DNA of 64,000 nt from Monarcha castaneiventris obscurior (lineage: Eukaryota > Chordata > Aves > Passeriformes > Monarchidae), in assembly GCA_026261815.1 (NCBI GenBank), contig JAMPIT010000379.1, positions 8,816,001 to 8,880,000 on the forward strand, given 5' to 3'. A program made the translations under genes and the position numbers. Numbering within the stretch: position 1 is the stretch's first letter; each line of letters begins with the position of its first letter. Shown piece by piece: positions 32,401 to 45,288 of this stretch. Below the pieces are notes generated by a model, which worked only from the letters and a program-made list of their open reading frames with translations, was not told where the DNA came from and did not search any database.

Positions 32401-35180
32401 GCATATTTTCTCAGTCTTTCTCTTCCTTGATGGTGTTTTGAGGGAGATTTCTTTCAATATTTCTGAAAGGTCAGGTACAGTGGTAATGGATCAGAAAATG
32501 TTGTTGGATGTAAGCTATGCAGGAGCATGTGCAGAGTTTGGCTGATAGTCTTTGACTAGGTTTGCATGGGGGGAGATGTTTGGTGTTTTTGACTGTCTAT
32601 CAGTGAAGCCCTCAAGCTGGATTCACTTTGAAGGGGGTAGTTATTTACAGTCTTCTGGTTTGCCAGGAAATGCTGACACTGTAATGTCTTCGTATTTTTT
32701 TGGTATTTATTTTTAGGAGTAGGTAAAAACCAGAATATCTCAGTTGACCAGTTGCTATTAAAGCTTCAATTTTGTACATTTCTCATTGTTCTGTTTGAGT
32801 TGTTTGGTTTTTTTGTCTTTCTCTCCCCAGCCTCAGACGTCAGTACCAACCTCTGAGCCTTCAGAGGCTGCAGTACCTGATTGATTTGGGCAGAGTTGAC
32901 CCCACCCAGCCGATTGACTTAACTCAGCTCATCAACGCCAGAGGTGTGACAGTGCAGCCTCTCAAGAGGGATTACGGTGTCCAGCTGGTGGAGGAGGTAT
33001 GCAGACAACACACTTAGTACCTCAGGCTTTCAGATTGTCATTCCCATGGTTTGGAAGCATCTTTGATTCTCCAAGTCAGTTTGCTGTGAAATTTTTGTGG
33101 ATCGTAAATCCACTAGAGGGCACTGTGTGTCAGCAAAAAAAGAAACAACTCGGGAGGATGTTTTCACACCTGAGGGGCTGCAAAAATGAATCAAGGAGCA
33201 CATAACAAAAGGCTGAAGAAATATTTTACAACAGAAAACTAAAATGTAGTGAAAGAAATGTATGAGTATTTTGGAAATGGAAAGGTTTTTTTAATTCAAC
33301 CCAAGTGACTGAGAGCAATTTGGTTACCTATCTTGGTGCAGGGAGCAGACAATTTATATTATTTTGCAAGATTTAATGTTCCTTACAAGTTTTCAGAGAA
33401 GAATAAATGTATGTCTTAAAATACTCATTTTAATGTTATTGTAATATGTGTTGAAATTTACAGGGTGCTGATATTTTTGCAGCAAAAGTAAATATTGAAG
33501 TGCAGAGGGCATCTGAATTAGCAATTGCAGCCATAGAAAAAAATGGAGGCGTAGTAACAACATCGTTCTATGACCCAAGGAGCTTGGGTAAGAACTTCTT
33601 TTAATTTCTGCCTTTTTTTTTTTTTTTTTTAATGTGCCAGAATTAAATGATCCAAACCAAAGTTTCAAACACAGTTCTTAGTAGAAAGTCATCAGCTTAT
33701 AAAAGCTTCAAAACCAGTTACATGTATATTTATAGAATCATAGAATACTTTGGGTTGGGAGGGATCTTAAAGATCATCTAATTCTAGCCCCCAATGATGA
33801 ATGATAATGCATCCTCAATTTTGCCTTTTTTTAACCATTCACCTGTTTAGTCCTTCCAGCATTAGTAGTTGTATACCAATCAACCAGTTAAGGAAATCTG
33901 AATAGCTTTGTAAATAGAGGACCTAAAAATAGTGTTTTGCTGAATTTTTGTCTTCTGTTTCCCATGTTTAATAGTGCTAAGAAAACTCAGGAAAAAATAG
34001 ATTTAAAACACACTGTGGGTGTTTATATTTTTAATTTAAAATGCTTTTCCAGTTAGAGTGAGGAAGTAAGTTACAGAAGCTCAGAATCATTCCAGTTAAA
34101 ATGGCTATTGTTTTTAGAGCACTTTCACTGAAGAATGAGGCTTTGCTTTGCTTGAGGCTGCATCCTGCCTAACATTCATTCATGCAGTTTTTATTGACAA
34201 TAATGCAGCTTTCATGTGTGAATGAGGCTGAGAAGAAGAGGAATTGATGTTTTTAGTGTGCAAAATATGTTACCCTGGAGTGATACAAGTTCTGGGATTT
34301 TTTTCATTCCAGAAAATAATAAAAATAATAAAGTTTAAAGATTCTGGAGTATAATTTGCCAAAATCTGTAAAATTTGAGGAAGAGAGGATAGTCCCACAA
34401 AGGACTAAATAGGTACATGGGCCATTGATACTTTATGTAAAATACTTATAGCAACACTAAATTTGGCATTTGTTGATATGCTGTGTAAATAGCCATGCAA
34501 ATGCTTTGCTTCAAACCTGGAAATAGTCCTTTAAATAAATGGCAGCATCTAGCTTAGTTATGGTTATCTTTCCCAAGCAGGCATTCTAAATGCATTGCAA
34601 GTAGCAACTCCTCCAGACTGATACTATAAATATCAGTTAAAGCAGAATTGTTGTTTGGTTAAGTGAAACTTGCAAACCGCTTTCTCATTCTGAACAAGAC
34701 TGTTCTTGAGATTTGATTTTTTGCTTGGTACTTCTTGACATGAATGTAGTAATTAATTTAGTAGAAAATAAGGTGTCATTTAATGTTTTTAAATCTGTAT
34801 GATGAAGTGCAGTCACTAATCTTCTCTCATGTTTGCCCACAGAAATTTTATGCAAGCCAGTGGTGTTTTTCCTGCGTGGCAAACCTATCCCAAAGCGAAT
34901 GCTCCCACCTGAAAACCTCGTCCGTTACTACACAGATCCCAGGAACAGGGGGTACCTGGCAGATCCCTCTAAGGTTGCAGAAGCCAGGCTGGAACTTGCC
35001 AAGAAATATGGCTATGTTTTACCAGACATAACTAAAGATGAACTCTTTAAGATGTTGAGCGCACGCAAGGATCCTAGACAGATATTTTTTGGTCTTGCTC
35101 CAGGATGGATTGTAAACCTGGCAGACAAGAAAATTCTAAAACCAACTGATGAGAGTCTGTTGAAATACTATAGCTCATGA
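29325..35180 (+). CDS. MRPL15: Mitochondrial ribosomal protein L15 (uL15m), complete
   Basis: A structural protein of the large (39S) subunit of the mitochondrial ribosome. Five exons join as 29325..29423, 30298..30455, 32831..32996, 33464..33587 and 34843..35180, 885 bases, 294 residues plus stop, two shorter than human. Residues 1-30, rich in Arg, Leu and Ser and starting [20 protein letters not shown], act as the import signal region. The uL15 signature follows: a basic run with [14 protein letters not shown] (about 45-58) and [20 protein letters not shown] (about 64-83). The middle holds [20 protein letters not shown] and the C-terminus [20 protein letters not shown], both closely matching mammals. 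The ATG has a purine at -3. The gene is divergent from LYPLA1 and keeps the mammalian neighbour order. Confidence 0.97.
30298..30455 (+). CDS. MRPL15: MRPL15 coding exon 2
   Basis: 158 bases, acceptor TTTTGAAG, donor GTAAGT, encoding [20 protein letters not shown] and the GGQTPFY segment, ending two bases into a Ser codon. Carries the uL15 rRNA-binding signature. Confidence 0.96.
32831..32996 (+). CDS. MRPL15: MRPL15 coding exon 3
   Basis: 166 bases, acceptor TCTCCCCAG, donor GTATGC. Encodes (S)[19 protein letters not shown] through DYGVQLVEE, ending in phase 0. Confidence 0.96.
33464..33587 (+). CDS. MRPL15: MRPL15 coding exon 4
   Basis: 124 bases, acceptor ATTTACAG, donor GTAAGA. Encodes [20 protein letters not shown] through TSFYDPRSL plus one base of a Glu codon. 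Confidence 0.96.
33732..33791 (-). mobile_element. CR1 LINE 3'-tail fragment in MRPL15 intron 4
   Basis: About 60 bases that read, on the minus strand, as the last bases of a CR1 element; on the plus strand they begin ATAGAATCATAGAATAC and continue through GGTTGGGAGGGATCTTAAAG. A severely 5'-truncated insertion, antisense to MRPL15. Confidence 0.85.
34843..35180 (+). CDS. MRPL15: MRPL15 coding exon 5 with stop
   Basis: 338 bases, acceptor TTTGCCCACAG, completing (E)[19 protein letters not shown] and ending [13 protein letters not shown] with TGA at 35178-35180. Confidence 0.96.
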
Positions 35181-35663
35181 ATTCAGGACTGGAGACAACT
35201 GCAGGTGTACAGGAAACATCTGGGTATGAAATAATGGATAGAAGTGGTGTGTGTTTGTTTGTTTTTAAGACTCCTATTATACTAGACAAAACATAAATTT
35301 TTCTTCTTGTAATCTTCTGGTGTAGCTCTCAACTTTTTTATTGACATAATAGAGTGTATCAAAAGTCTTAACATTTGAAAACAATGTGGAGTCTGACATA
35401 AAGTGTGGTTCTGGGCACTTTCTCTTCCAATGGTTTGCCAGTTATTGTTTCAGACAAAAGGTTTTGGTGTTGCATTTATTTTAGAGGATAATTCCAAAGA
35501 GTCATTTGACCTAATAATTAGTTTATATTCCGCCCCCCCCAGTTTAAAATCAGAAACATGGCTATACAAAACTAAAATTAGTTTTACAGTCATATTGCAT
35601 AAAATTATAAGTTCTAGCAAGTGTATCTTGAATAACTCTAAGAGGTATTTCTGGTTGGGGAAA

Positions 35664-35669
35664 AATAAA
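35664..35669 (+). terminator. MRPL15: Candidate MRPL15 polyadenylation signal (proximal)
   Basis: AATAAA 484 bases past the stop codon, inside an A-rich run. Confidence 0.4.
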
Positions 35670-35936
35670 AATAACCAAAAATAACAAAGTATAAAAGATT
35701 TCATTAACTTCTTGAATTCCATAGCCGTGTCTTGGGTTTTGCCATTGCCATTAATAGCACCAAAGCTATTCTTGATTTTTTGTGTTACTACTTCATATGC
35801 AATTGAGAAAGACAGGGTGTGCAGTTTAAAATAACTTTCTACGTAAATTTGGGGGAGGGCGATAGCTGTCTTAATTCAATGGCTTTTATTATCAAACATA
35901 ACTTAAAACTTGTCCTGGCACAAATGTAATCTCTTT

Positions 35937-35942
35937 AATAAA
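35937..35942 (+). terminator. MRPL15: Candidate MRPL15 polyadenylation signal (distal)
   Basis: AATAAA 757 bases past the stop codon; the alternative to the signal at 35664. Confidence 0.35.
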
Positions 35943-35960
35943 AATGCATAGCAGGATCCA

Positions 35961-38900
35961 GAGTCAATGAAGGACAGATTATGAAGGATGGGGATGTGAT
36001 GGGTGAAGTACACAGTTAGGATTCAGTTTTCAGCTTGATCACAGATTGCATGTGTGACAGTAGACAAATGAATTTAAATGAAAGTTATGAACAAATTGTG
36101 TTTATGGGAAACAGCATTTTAATTACACCAACTTGATTAAGTCTTGCAAAATATTTTCCAACAAAGGTTTGTTTCATCAGTCTCTCCAGAACATTGCATT
36201 ATTAATATTCAAGAGTAGTGTAGGTTTTGTGTGGAAGCTTAGAATTGGGCATCTGGGGCAATGAACCAGACAGTAAAGAAGGATGAGAGGGGAGACCAAG
36301 ATAATGTATCAGAATGTACTCTGACTGAGCTGCTTCATAATTTCATGGTTTAATGGAAGCTGAATTGGGTTTTAAAATAGTCATAATTTGATTATAAGAA
36401 TGCAGAAAGCAGTCTAGGGGACCAGAACATGAGAAGTCATCTTGCTTTCCAATTTTCATGTGCTTTTGGAAATGCTACTTAGAGTTTCCTGTTGCTGCCA
36501 AACTGTCCCATCTCATAGGGAAAGTCCTCTGTGTGCTAGACACTCCTCTTTCTCCTGTATGACATCTCTATTTTGCTGGTATACCTCAATGGGGGAGGAT
36601 TGAAGAAAAATCTTATTTTTCTTTCAGATAATAAAAAGAAGCAGATGAATTTTTGTTGGTGTTTGTCAACCAGCCCAGATTTTTCCTTTGCTCAACAACC
36701 TGTCTTATCAATTAACATGAGCATCTGTAATCACAGAACAAAATAAAACAAGTCTTCTCACTCTGATTAAATAATCTGAAATCAAGAGATTAAGAATAGA
36801 AAGTCATTAAATTTTGACAATTTACTCTTCAACTTCTATTGTTCCTTGTTAATGTGTGTTAAATGCTATCAGTAATGGTCATTCTCCCGACCTGGGGTTT
36901 AAGTATAGGTGAAACAGCAAAACAACTGCAATATAAAATTGGACTATGAATAGCAGGAATTTTGTTTTAGTGGCATTAACATTCATATTTTATAAGGTGC
37001 CCAACACTTTTTTGGCACGTTAAGCATAATGGTGTGTGCCAAAAAAAGTACAGTTGGTGTTAACTTGAATGTGAAGTAAATAACTTTCGCACTTTAGATG
37101 TATCCTGTTCTGCATCCTGATGATTGTTGGTTTGGAACCTTAAATGACAAGCAATACTTTTTTATTTTTCTTTTTTTTCAAGTTTTTGTTATTACAATAA
37201 CTTTACAATAACAATATTACTACTGCCTCCATTTGGGAAGGAGTTGGAGAGGGGGAAGAGTATTTATTGCCTTCCCTTATTTGTGCCATAATGTTTCTGT
37301 TTTTATGAATCAATTCACAATTGTATTTTGTGGAGGTGGTGGTACTCAACAGGAAAGCTACTTAACTGGAAGTGAAGAAGGAAGTTAGTCATATTAGTGA
37401 AGACCAGAAGACAAAAGTGTTTATGTATCATTGTGTATTTTGGGGAGGAGAAGACGGGGGAAGGCAAGTTTATTTCCATTTCTGCTCTTTGTATTAAAAT
37501 GAACAAATTGCTCTCAGCAATTTTTTTTCTAAATCAACTTCTTTGATACCCACACGCGTGCACGCGCTGGTTTCTGTAGGTTACTAAATGGTTTTCAGGT
37601 GAAAGGGTAACTTGGATAAAATGATAACAGTGAAAGAAAGAATGAAAACAGGAAACAGATGTCTGGTGACGTCGAGGGATTGGATAGCACTTATTCAGTG
37701 AACGATGTCTTAGTCACAAGGCAGCTGTATCCTGGCTCTGATACTACAGCGGTACAAATACCTTGGAGCCAAAACAGCCACGTTCCACAAAATCCGGTCA
37801 TTCTACTTTATAAAGGTGATCTTTTATCATCTTCTAATTGGAGAGGGCAAAAGAGGGCTATACATTCCTTTATTTAAAATATGCAATGCTTCTCTTTTTC
37901 TCTCATTTCTGTTAACAGTAGCCAGTATTTTATATCAGTTGTTTGAATTTTTATTTACTAGTGCAAAAAGTCACAAGGCTATAGAGGATTTCCTGTCCAC
38001 TTTATCTCATCAGGAACACAAGTCTCCTAGCAACCAAATACAGAATTGTCAGAAGCACCGGTAAGTTATTGACAAGGTTTCTAATAAACCCATAATAAAC
38101 AATGTCCCACAGGACTGTTGTTTGTATGTCAGGCTTACTGGTGCAAGACTAAGCCTGTGCTGGCATCTAAGGCCATTCTCATTACTTAAGTATATGGACG
38201 ATGTTTTCATGTTCATAAGATAAAGGATTGCCTTGGATATCCTGTTTTGATACGGGTTTTTCATGTGCAACAATGCGTGACACAGCCAGAAGCACCCAAT
38301 CTGCTGTAGCTGGAAAGGCATTATCAGGTAGCTGAGGAAAAGGAACTTTTGTCGATTTTTATCAGCAATATCATACTTCTGAATGATTACTTGATAAAAC
38401 TGATTACAGATGTGAGACTGCAATTAAAGGCCTGTAAACAAGTACATACCTTGTTGTTTCATACTTTGATAGTTAGAAATCACCTGTTTCTTAGGAACAG
38501 ACTACTGACTGTAGCCAGTCCATGCTGTACTTACAGGTAGCTGACTGCATACTCAAAATGCAGTGAATTAAAATTCCCTTCTGCACGTACGTATGACAGT
38601 GATAACCTGGCTTTATTATAGTTCATATGGAATTTGTGTTTAACAGTCAAAAGTTGACTCTGCAATCCACTGATTTCCAAAAATGAATAAATTAATGAAT
38701 CACTGGCCCTGATCTGAATCTTCTCTGGCAGTGTGCCAGCATTGTTTTGACATAGGAGCATAATTGATGTTAGTCCTCCAGGAAGTCATATAAAAGTGAT
38801 CAATTATGAAGATAGCTTCCCATTGCTGTTTTATTATTTTCTACCATTTATTTCTATTTTATTTTCTATATTAAAACCTTAAATGCTAATGCAAAACTGA

Positions 38901-41900
38901 TTTTGCACTGTTTAACACAAGTTCTGTAAGTTGAAAGTGTTGCACACGTCCCCTATTTTAAATATTTAACTCTTATATTTACGTATATCTAAAATAAGAA
39001 AGATATTCTGCATGTTCAAAATGTCCAGTTTAATATTCTATATGCAGCTTTTATGTTTTAAAATTTTCTAAAAAGGTGATCAGACAGGAATGATTTTATG
39101 TAACTCACAATCTGCACTTCAGTTTAATGTTATGGTTTAGTCTATGAAAAGAGAGGTCCAAGTGCAACAGGATTCTTGCCCATTAGAGGAAAATTAGGAA
39201 CTTTTTAAGCTCCGTTATCTCCTGCCCTGGGGGCTCATCTTGATCTTTTGTAGCAGAAATACATGGCATTGTCTAAAGAAGTATGGTTTCTCAGTGGAAG
39301 CAAACTATCCTCAGATCTATTCTGTCTCCTGTGCTTAATATTCCCTCTGATACACATGCATCTTCCCAAGGTCTCTTCTCACCTTTCCCGTTGGAGTGGT
39401 GGGAACTACAGGGCTCAATCATTCTCACAGTGTCATCCTGTCTGGCCCACTCTGGGTTTGAAAATCTGGTTGTTTTATGTGCCTCTGGAGCAGGAAAAGT
39501 GTTGATCATTCCTGCATCTGTTTATATGGGGGGGTTGGGGGGAGCTGGCTTGAGTTTCCTGGACTGGTGTTGCTTTTGTTGTTAAAAATGTCAACAGCAA
39601 TGTTGTTTACTTGTTAACCTTGTAGATTCCAAGCCACATGCCAAGCAACTTGGAGGGCCCTTTGAGCAATAGATTTAGTGTTTATCAGTCAATGAACGCT
39701 CCTAGAAGAGTGCCTGTGCACTTAAATCAGAATTGCACACACTAGATGCCAATATGAAAGGACAGGCAATTTTACATTCAATGCACCAATGCCCAAATAT
39801 GTCTCTCCTTGCACTTTTCTCCAGCCTCTGTAAGATTCATTCTGTCTCATGGTGAGATTGTCCTGTCTGAGCTTTAGTCTATAAATATGGGCAGATGAAT
39901 CCATATTTAGCCAGAAAATCTGCCATTTATTATTCCCTGGGCAAGTAATGATAGATTAATGCATATTTAGCCTGAAAATTTGCCATTTTTTATTCCTCAG
40001 GTAGGTAATGCTAGGTAGAAGTTTGTGGACATAGATCAGTCTATGAAAAATAATTGATGTGTAAATTTATAGTAAACTAGTTCTCTTGGGGTTTTTTGTG
40101 ATGCTGTTGTAGTTTTCTCCCAGTGTGGAGTACCTTAAATTGAGAAAATTAATTCACTTGGTATCTGACAAGGGAGATGCATTTTTACTTGAACATAGCT
40201 GTGGTTCAGTGCTTCAAAAACTGAATCCAAGTTCCCTGTAAAGTTAATATAGTGAGGTATTGTGTTAATTTCAAAATTAATGCAAGTCTAAATTTTTATT
40301 GCTCACATGTAGACAAAACTTGAAGCTCCTCTTGTAGGAGTTTCACTGCCTTTGTAGTAATGTGATAATAGAGTCAACCTAGAGCCTAGAGAATTGCCAT
40401 TCAGCCTTGAGCAGACATCTGAGCAATTCAGTGACACTCTAGACTCCACTGACTGTGACAGGAGTTGTAACACAGCACTCTTGTATACACCCAAAAGTTC
40501 AGCATCTGGAGCTGAATCCCACTCTTTGTTTTCAGTGACCCAGGATGTTGGAAATTAATGGTCAGAAGTTCTCCTCGGGATTAGTGTGGAGTGCTTAGCT
40601 CGCCACTGGGAACTTGTGAGGCTTGATGTACTAGCTTGTATTTGTCTTTGAAAATAAGCATTCTTTTTAAATTATTTAGTGAAAAAAGCAATCTAGAGGA
40701 TATATTGGTGCCACAAGAGGTGACATGCTGGCAATCAGTGTTATTTTAAAACTATTGGAGACAATGGCTTCTCCAGGACACAGAAATTGGTGAGATCCCC
40801 ACCTGGCAGCCTCTGACTTTCAAGGTGGATGACTCCCAGTTCCCAGCTCTGCACTGGCATTTCCACTCAAGTTTGCTGGCCTGCCTTCTTTGACCCTTGT
40901 GTAATACATGCTGATGTTTGTGCTAGTTCTAATGTATATGTTTATAAGCAAAGCACAGAAATTAAATTCGCCTCCGTTTGCAAAATAAAAAATGAGAGAG
41001 GAGGGTGGTGCCTGTCTTGAGGTGTCTGCTTCAGCAAGTGGTGCTTGTAATGGCTAGAGAAGGTGACTGAGATGCTTAAACAGATGTTGTCTCACTGCTA
41101 TCTGAGAAGATGCATCCAGTGTGTCTCACAGGGTACCCCTACAGCTACTCCGACAGCTTGTGATGTTTGCATAAAACAGATTTGGTACTCATGTGCTTGT
41201 CTTTTGTGCACAGTCATTTATCCCGTCTTTTTCTTTTCTTGTTTTTATTTATTTTTTTTTCTTGGCAAGGCCATCACACTTATTGCAGCAGGCAGTCTGA
41301 GTATGGGCCATGTACAAGGCTTGAGACTGTTCCAGACAAAATATTATTCTACTGTTTTTATGTTGGATTTGGCTGATGTGATGTTGCTACCGCCCCCACT
41401 CCTAGGTAAAGTGTCTGGCCTAATTGTGACTTTATTGTTGGGTTTTGTTGTTATTGTTGTTTTTGGAAGGCTCCAGCCCTTCCAAGTTCATCATTAATGA
41501 CAGGTGTTTGCTGTGGGATGATCGTGAAATGAATTACCATAGTGAGGATGTGATTGTGTAGTAAAATTCTGTCTGGGTCAGTTTTTCTGCATTCATTCGT
41601 ATGTCTCTTAAGGGAGTTGAAGCACTGATTTTGTCTTTGATGTGGGAAAGCTTATCTGTTAAGAGAACCTAAGAAGAGAATGGAAGGTAAAAAGCTCTCA
41701 AGTAATTTTTGCTGCCTCTTCTGAAGACTGCATGTTTTCCACTGCATGTTTTCCCAATTCCAGTTGTTGTTCTTGGCTGAGCTCAGTGACTTTGCTTACG
41801 GCATATTAGGAAACTGCAATGGCAGCAGACCACCATGGGCACTGACACGCAGCTGTGGTACCATAGCTGGCTGGGGGAAAAGAAAAGATTATTTTGGAGA

Positions 41901-44687
41901 CTTGGGAACAGGAGAATCGAGGTATTAAACTCTGCTTGAAGAGATTCCAAAGTCAGAAGCATATGTGTATACTTTGACACCACTGAAACTCTGCTGCATA
42001 TTTAATTAGTCTTTGTTTTTGCTGACTATACTGTTATGAGCTGTAAGTATTCAAGAAATTATTCAAAGGATACATTTTAGGTTTTCCTTGTTGTCCTTAG
42101 AGTTTTCAGCTCTGCAGGGATCTCATTTCCAAGCATTGTTCCTGTATCCAGCAAGACTAGAAGCAAATTTAAGAAGTGGGAGCCAGCATTTTCATGTGAT
42201 GGCATTATTCCAGGAACTGGTGCTGTAGGATAAACAGTAAATACTGTGAGGCTTGCAAAACACTTACTCATTCACTGCTTATACCCTGCTGATATTTTCA
42301 TTGTTAGAGAGCATAATTTCTCTGCTGTGTCTGCAGCTGACATCCAGTCACATCTCCTCAGCATGAAAGAAACCTGTCGTTGTTTCCAGCGTCCAAACCT
42401 GAGGGTAACAAATGTGATATTACCAGGCAGACAAGCAACCAGCACAAACATCCTTCTCCATCTGCTCCTCTGCCCTGTTCAACGAGACTGCTATGGCTGT
42501 TTGCAGTGCTGAGAGCTGCATCTGCTCAGTGGGGACAGGGAGAAGGTCCGGTGTCCTCCTGGTAGAGGCAAGGCTGACACCTAGTGACCAGACGCATTTA
42601 TTCCTGTGGGAATTCACGGTGTTCTGGTTCAGTCACGATTCACTCTTTTCTAGGTGTGGAAGGTTTAAACTTCAGAGTGAATAGTTAGTTTATTTCATCA
42701 TCGTTTTCGGCCTTTGTTTTCATTGTTTCTAGTATACTCTTCTGAAAATGGAGTTCAGCTACCTTGCAGGCTGATGTTGTAGAGGATTTTGCTGTAGTCC
42801 CCTGGGAGTTGTTTGTGCCAGCTGTGCTGAGCAGACTGAGGTGGCTGATTGCAGTCAACACTAAGTTCAGAATATCATGCTTTTTGGCTTTTCCGTAATA
42901 AAATCATGGATGACTTCAGTATTTGTATCATTTTTTCTCATCCTATATGAAAGAATCCAAAATCAAATGTATTGGGATATTCTCTGAGTTGCAGAATTTT
43001 CTTCCTACAGATGTCTGCCGACCAGGTAACATCTTACAATTAAGCTGCCACTTGGAGAGCACTACCTGTTCCATGATCATTGCAGATCCTGCTGGAGGTG
43101 CTCTGAGTTCTGGGCCTTTGCAAAGTGCATATTAAAGAGGAAGAGTAAAATCTAGCTAAAAGACTCTTCCAGAATGCTTCTGACTTTTCTTTGGTTATGT
43201 AGATTAGCATTTCAAGGGTATAACATATTAATGAGAATTGCTCTTGACCTTTACCAAAAGCCATATAAATTTAGGAAAACAGCCCCCCAACATGAACCAA
43301 AGGAGTAATCTCTTGTGTTGACGCCAAAAGTAGACTGCAGAGAGTCTTAGTTGCTCCCCATGCTAATGGGTTTCACACAAAGTCCTCTACTGAGGCCCTA
43401 AAAAAGCCTTCTTGGACCAGTCCTTGGGACTGGAGGAATATTTTGTCTTTGGAATGTCTCCTGTCTTCTAAATGAAGTATTGGAAATAAGGTTGATACAA
43501 CATGTCTGTTTGCTGCTAGCGCTGTGTTTGACTATACAAAGAGTCAGAGTTCAATGTTTTTCTGTGCCTGAAAGGAAACTTTGATTCTTCCTGAATGAAA
43601 TAACTAGGAACTTGCACAAGCCCTGTGTTGTTGAACGGAAAAGGCAAGCTTTTTTCTTTCAGATAATCTTTTATATCTCACTCAGAACTTTACATATGGC
43701 TCTGATTCTGTATCTGTTGCATGTTTCTAATTAGCCCATGAATAAATAAAGGGTCTGTATTTTAAAATCCACTGATTTTTCATCTGCTAACTGTTGTTGA
43801 TAGGATGAGCCTCTGGAGAGAAGGCTAGCATATTCCCAAGGCAGATTCCCTTTCACAGTGCTATGACACTAGGAGTGAGATTAGCAAAACTGCCCTAACA
43901 CATACATACACTGAAGTTCTTTTTCCCTCTCTAGAAACTGATGGTGCAATTCCATGTCTCAAAACCATCACCCAGTACTGTTTGCCTGAGGCAAAAGTTG
44001 TGTTTTCTCACTTGTGCTTGCAGTCATTTTTGGTGTCTCTCACAAACAAGGTTATAGGGTAGTTCATTTGCATAGTCACTTTGAATATTTATTTTTAAAA
44101 TTCACAAAACCTGACTTCTAAACTTATTTTTAGTTAATTAATTAATCTGAACAAGAGCAGTAGAACAGGTAAACATAGCTTTGACCAGGGCTAAGTAATA
44201 GACTTCAAATTATTCATTTTGAAAGAGAAATACTGGGGAGTCTGAAGACCTGAAGGCCTTGAATGTGATCCTTGAGTTTATAAGGAAATTTGTATATAAT
44301 AATTACCCTTTTTTTTGGTAGGTAATGGAAGTTTTGTTAATTGGTCAGGCTAAACCAATTGTTTTCATTCTTTCAGACCACAAGTGCAGGATTCCTGCCT
44401 TTGTTCAGAGCAAAGGGGAAAAATAAAGCTCTCTAGTATCAAATAAGTAGGCATAAAAAAGCAGGGCATCTGTTAGAGCTCCATCTCTATGTACTGGTAG
44501 ATGTCACCTCTGGAAAACCTACTCAGAGCCTCCGTCTTTGTCAGTCCTGTGCTCTTGCACTGATAGCAGGAGTACCCGAGTAGCAGGTACACAAGGGTAG
44601 ATCCAGGTCTATATGTCTACTCCAAAATAACACGTGGTGCGGATCTTCAGCAGCACAGATGTGGGAGGGAGCACATGCAGGCAGAGC
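35961..44687. other. Intergenic DNA downstream of MRPL15
   Basis: AT-rich sequence with no supportable gene. It includes the 60-bp tandem duplication at 39894-40013. Open stretches of up to 144 codons (41063-41497) have no recognisable homology and no exon structure, and look like chance. Confidence 0.65.
39894..40013. repeat. 60-bp tandem duplication
   Basis: Two adjacent copies with exactly 60-bp spacing (39894-39953 and 39954-40013), sharing CATATTTAGCC and GAAAAT and GCCATTT and TAATG blocks with scattered substitutions, so the duplication is old. Confidence 0.85.
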
Positions 44688-44692
44688 CAAGG
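44688..44692. repeat. Left target-site duplication of the solo LTR
   Basis: CAAGG, repeated exactly at 45284-45288 on the other side of the LTR. Confidence 0.85.
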
Positions 44693-45283
44693 TGTGCTGG
44701 TTTTGGTTGGGATAGAGTTAATTTTCTTCACAGTGGCTGATGTGGGGATGAGTTTTGGATTTGTGTTGAACACAGGGTTGATAATACAGAGATGTTTTTG
44801 TTGTTGCTGAGCAGGGCTTACACAGAGCCAAGGCCTTCTCTGCTTTTTGTGCTGCCACACTGGTGAGGGGACTGGGGATGCCTGGGAGGGTGGGAGGAGA
44901 CACAGCCAGGACAAGTGACCCCAACTGACCAAAGGGATATTCCAGAGCATGTGGTGTCATATTCAGTATGTAAAGCTGGGGGGAAGAAGAAGGAAGTAGG
45001 GGGACATTTGGAGTGATGGTGTTTGTCTTCCCAAGTCTCCATTACACTTCATGGGGCCCTGCTCTCCTGAGGATGGCTGAACACCTGCCTGCCCATGTGA
45101 AATGTGAATTTATTCCTTGTTTTGCTTTGCTGTGTGCATGGCCTTTGCTTTCCCTATTAATGTTTTTACTTCAACCCATGTGTCCTTTTTTACCCTTCTA
45201 ATTCTCTCCCCAATCCTGCTGGCTGGGGCAGTGAGAGAGTGGCTACCTGGAGCTTGGCTGCTGGCTGGGCCTAAACCATGACA
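44693..45283 (+). mobile_element. Solo LTR of an ERV-type retroelement with target-site duplication
   Basis: 591 bases beginning TGTGCTGG and ending CCATGACA, the TG...CA ends of a retroviral LTR. It is flanked by a direct repeat CAAGG at 44688-44692 and 45284-45288, which is a 5-bp target-site duplication; that length fits ERVL-like (class III) elements. No gag, pol or env remains, so this is a solo LTR left by recombination between two LTRs. It is the same family as the copy upstream of MRPL15. Confidence 0.92.
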
Positions 45284-45288
45284 CAAGG
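45284..45288. repeat. Right target-site duplication of the solo LTR
   Basis: CAAGG, matching 44688-44692. Confidence 0.85.

Larger units (their letters stand above)
29424..34842 (+). other. MRPL15: MRPL15 introns 1-4
   Basis: Introns of 874, 2375, 467 and 1255 bases. Intron 2 is AT-rich with T-runs and holds nothing recognisable. Intron 4 holds a 22-base T-run near 33611-33632 and the CR1 tail fragment at 33732-33791. I saw no box C/D or H/ACA snoRNA that I could support. Confidence 0.7.
35181..35960 (+). other. MRPL15: MRPL15 3' untranslated region (extent uncertain)
   Basis: Sequence after the MRPL15 stop up to the second canonical poly(A) signal. AATAAA occurs at 35664-35669 and 35937-35942; either could define the 3' end. 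Confidence 0.5.
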
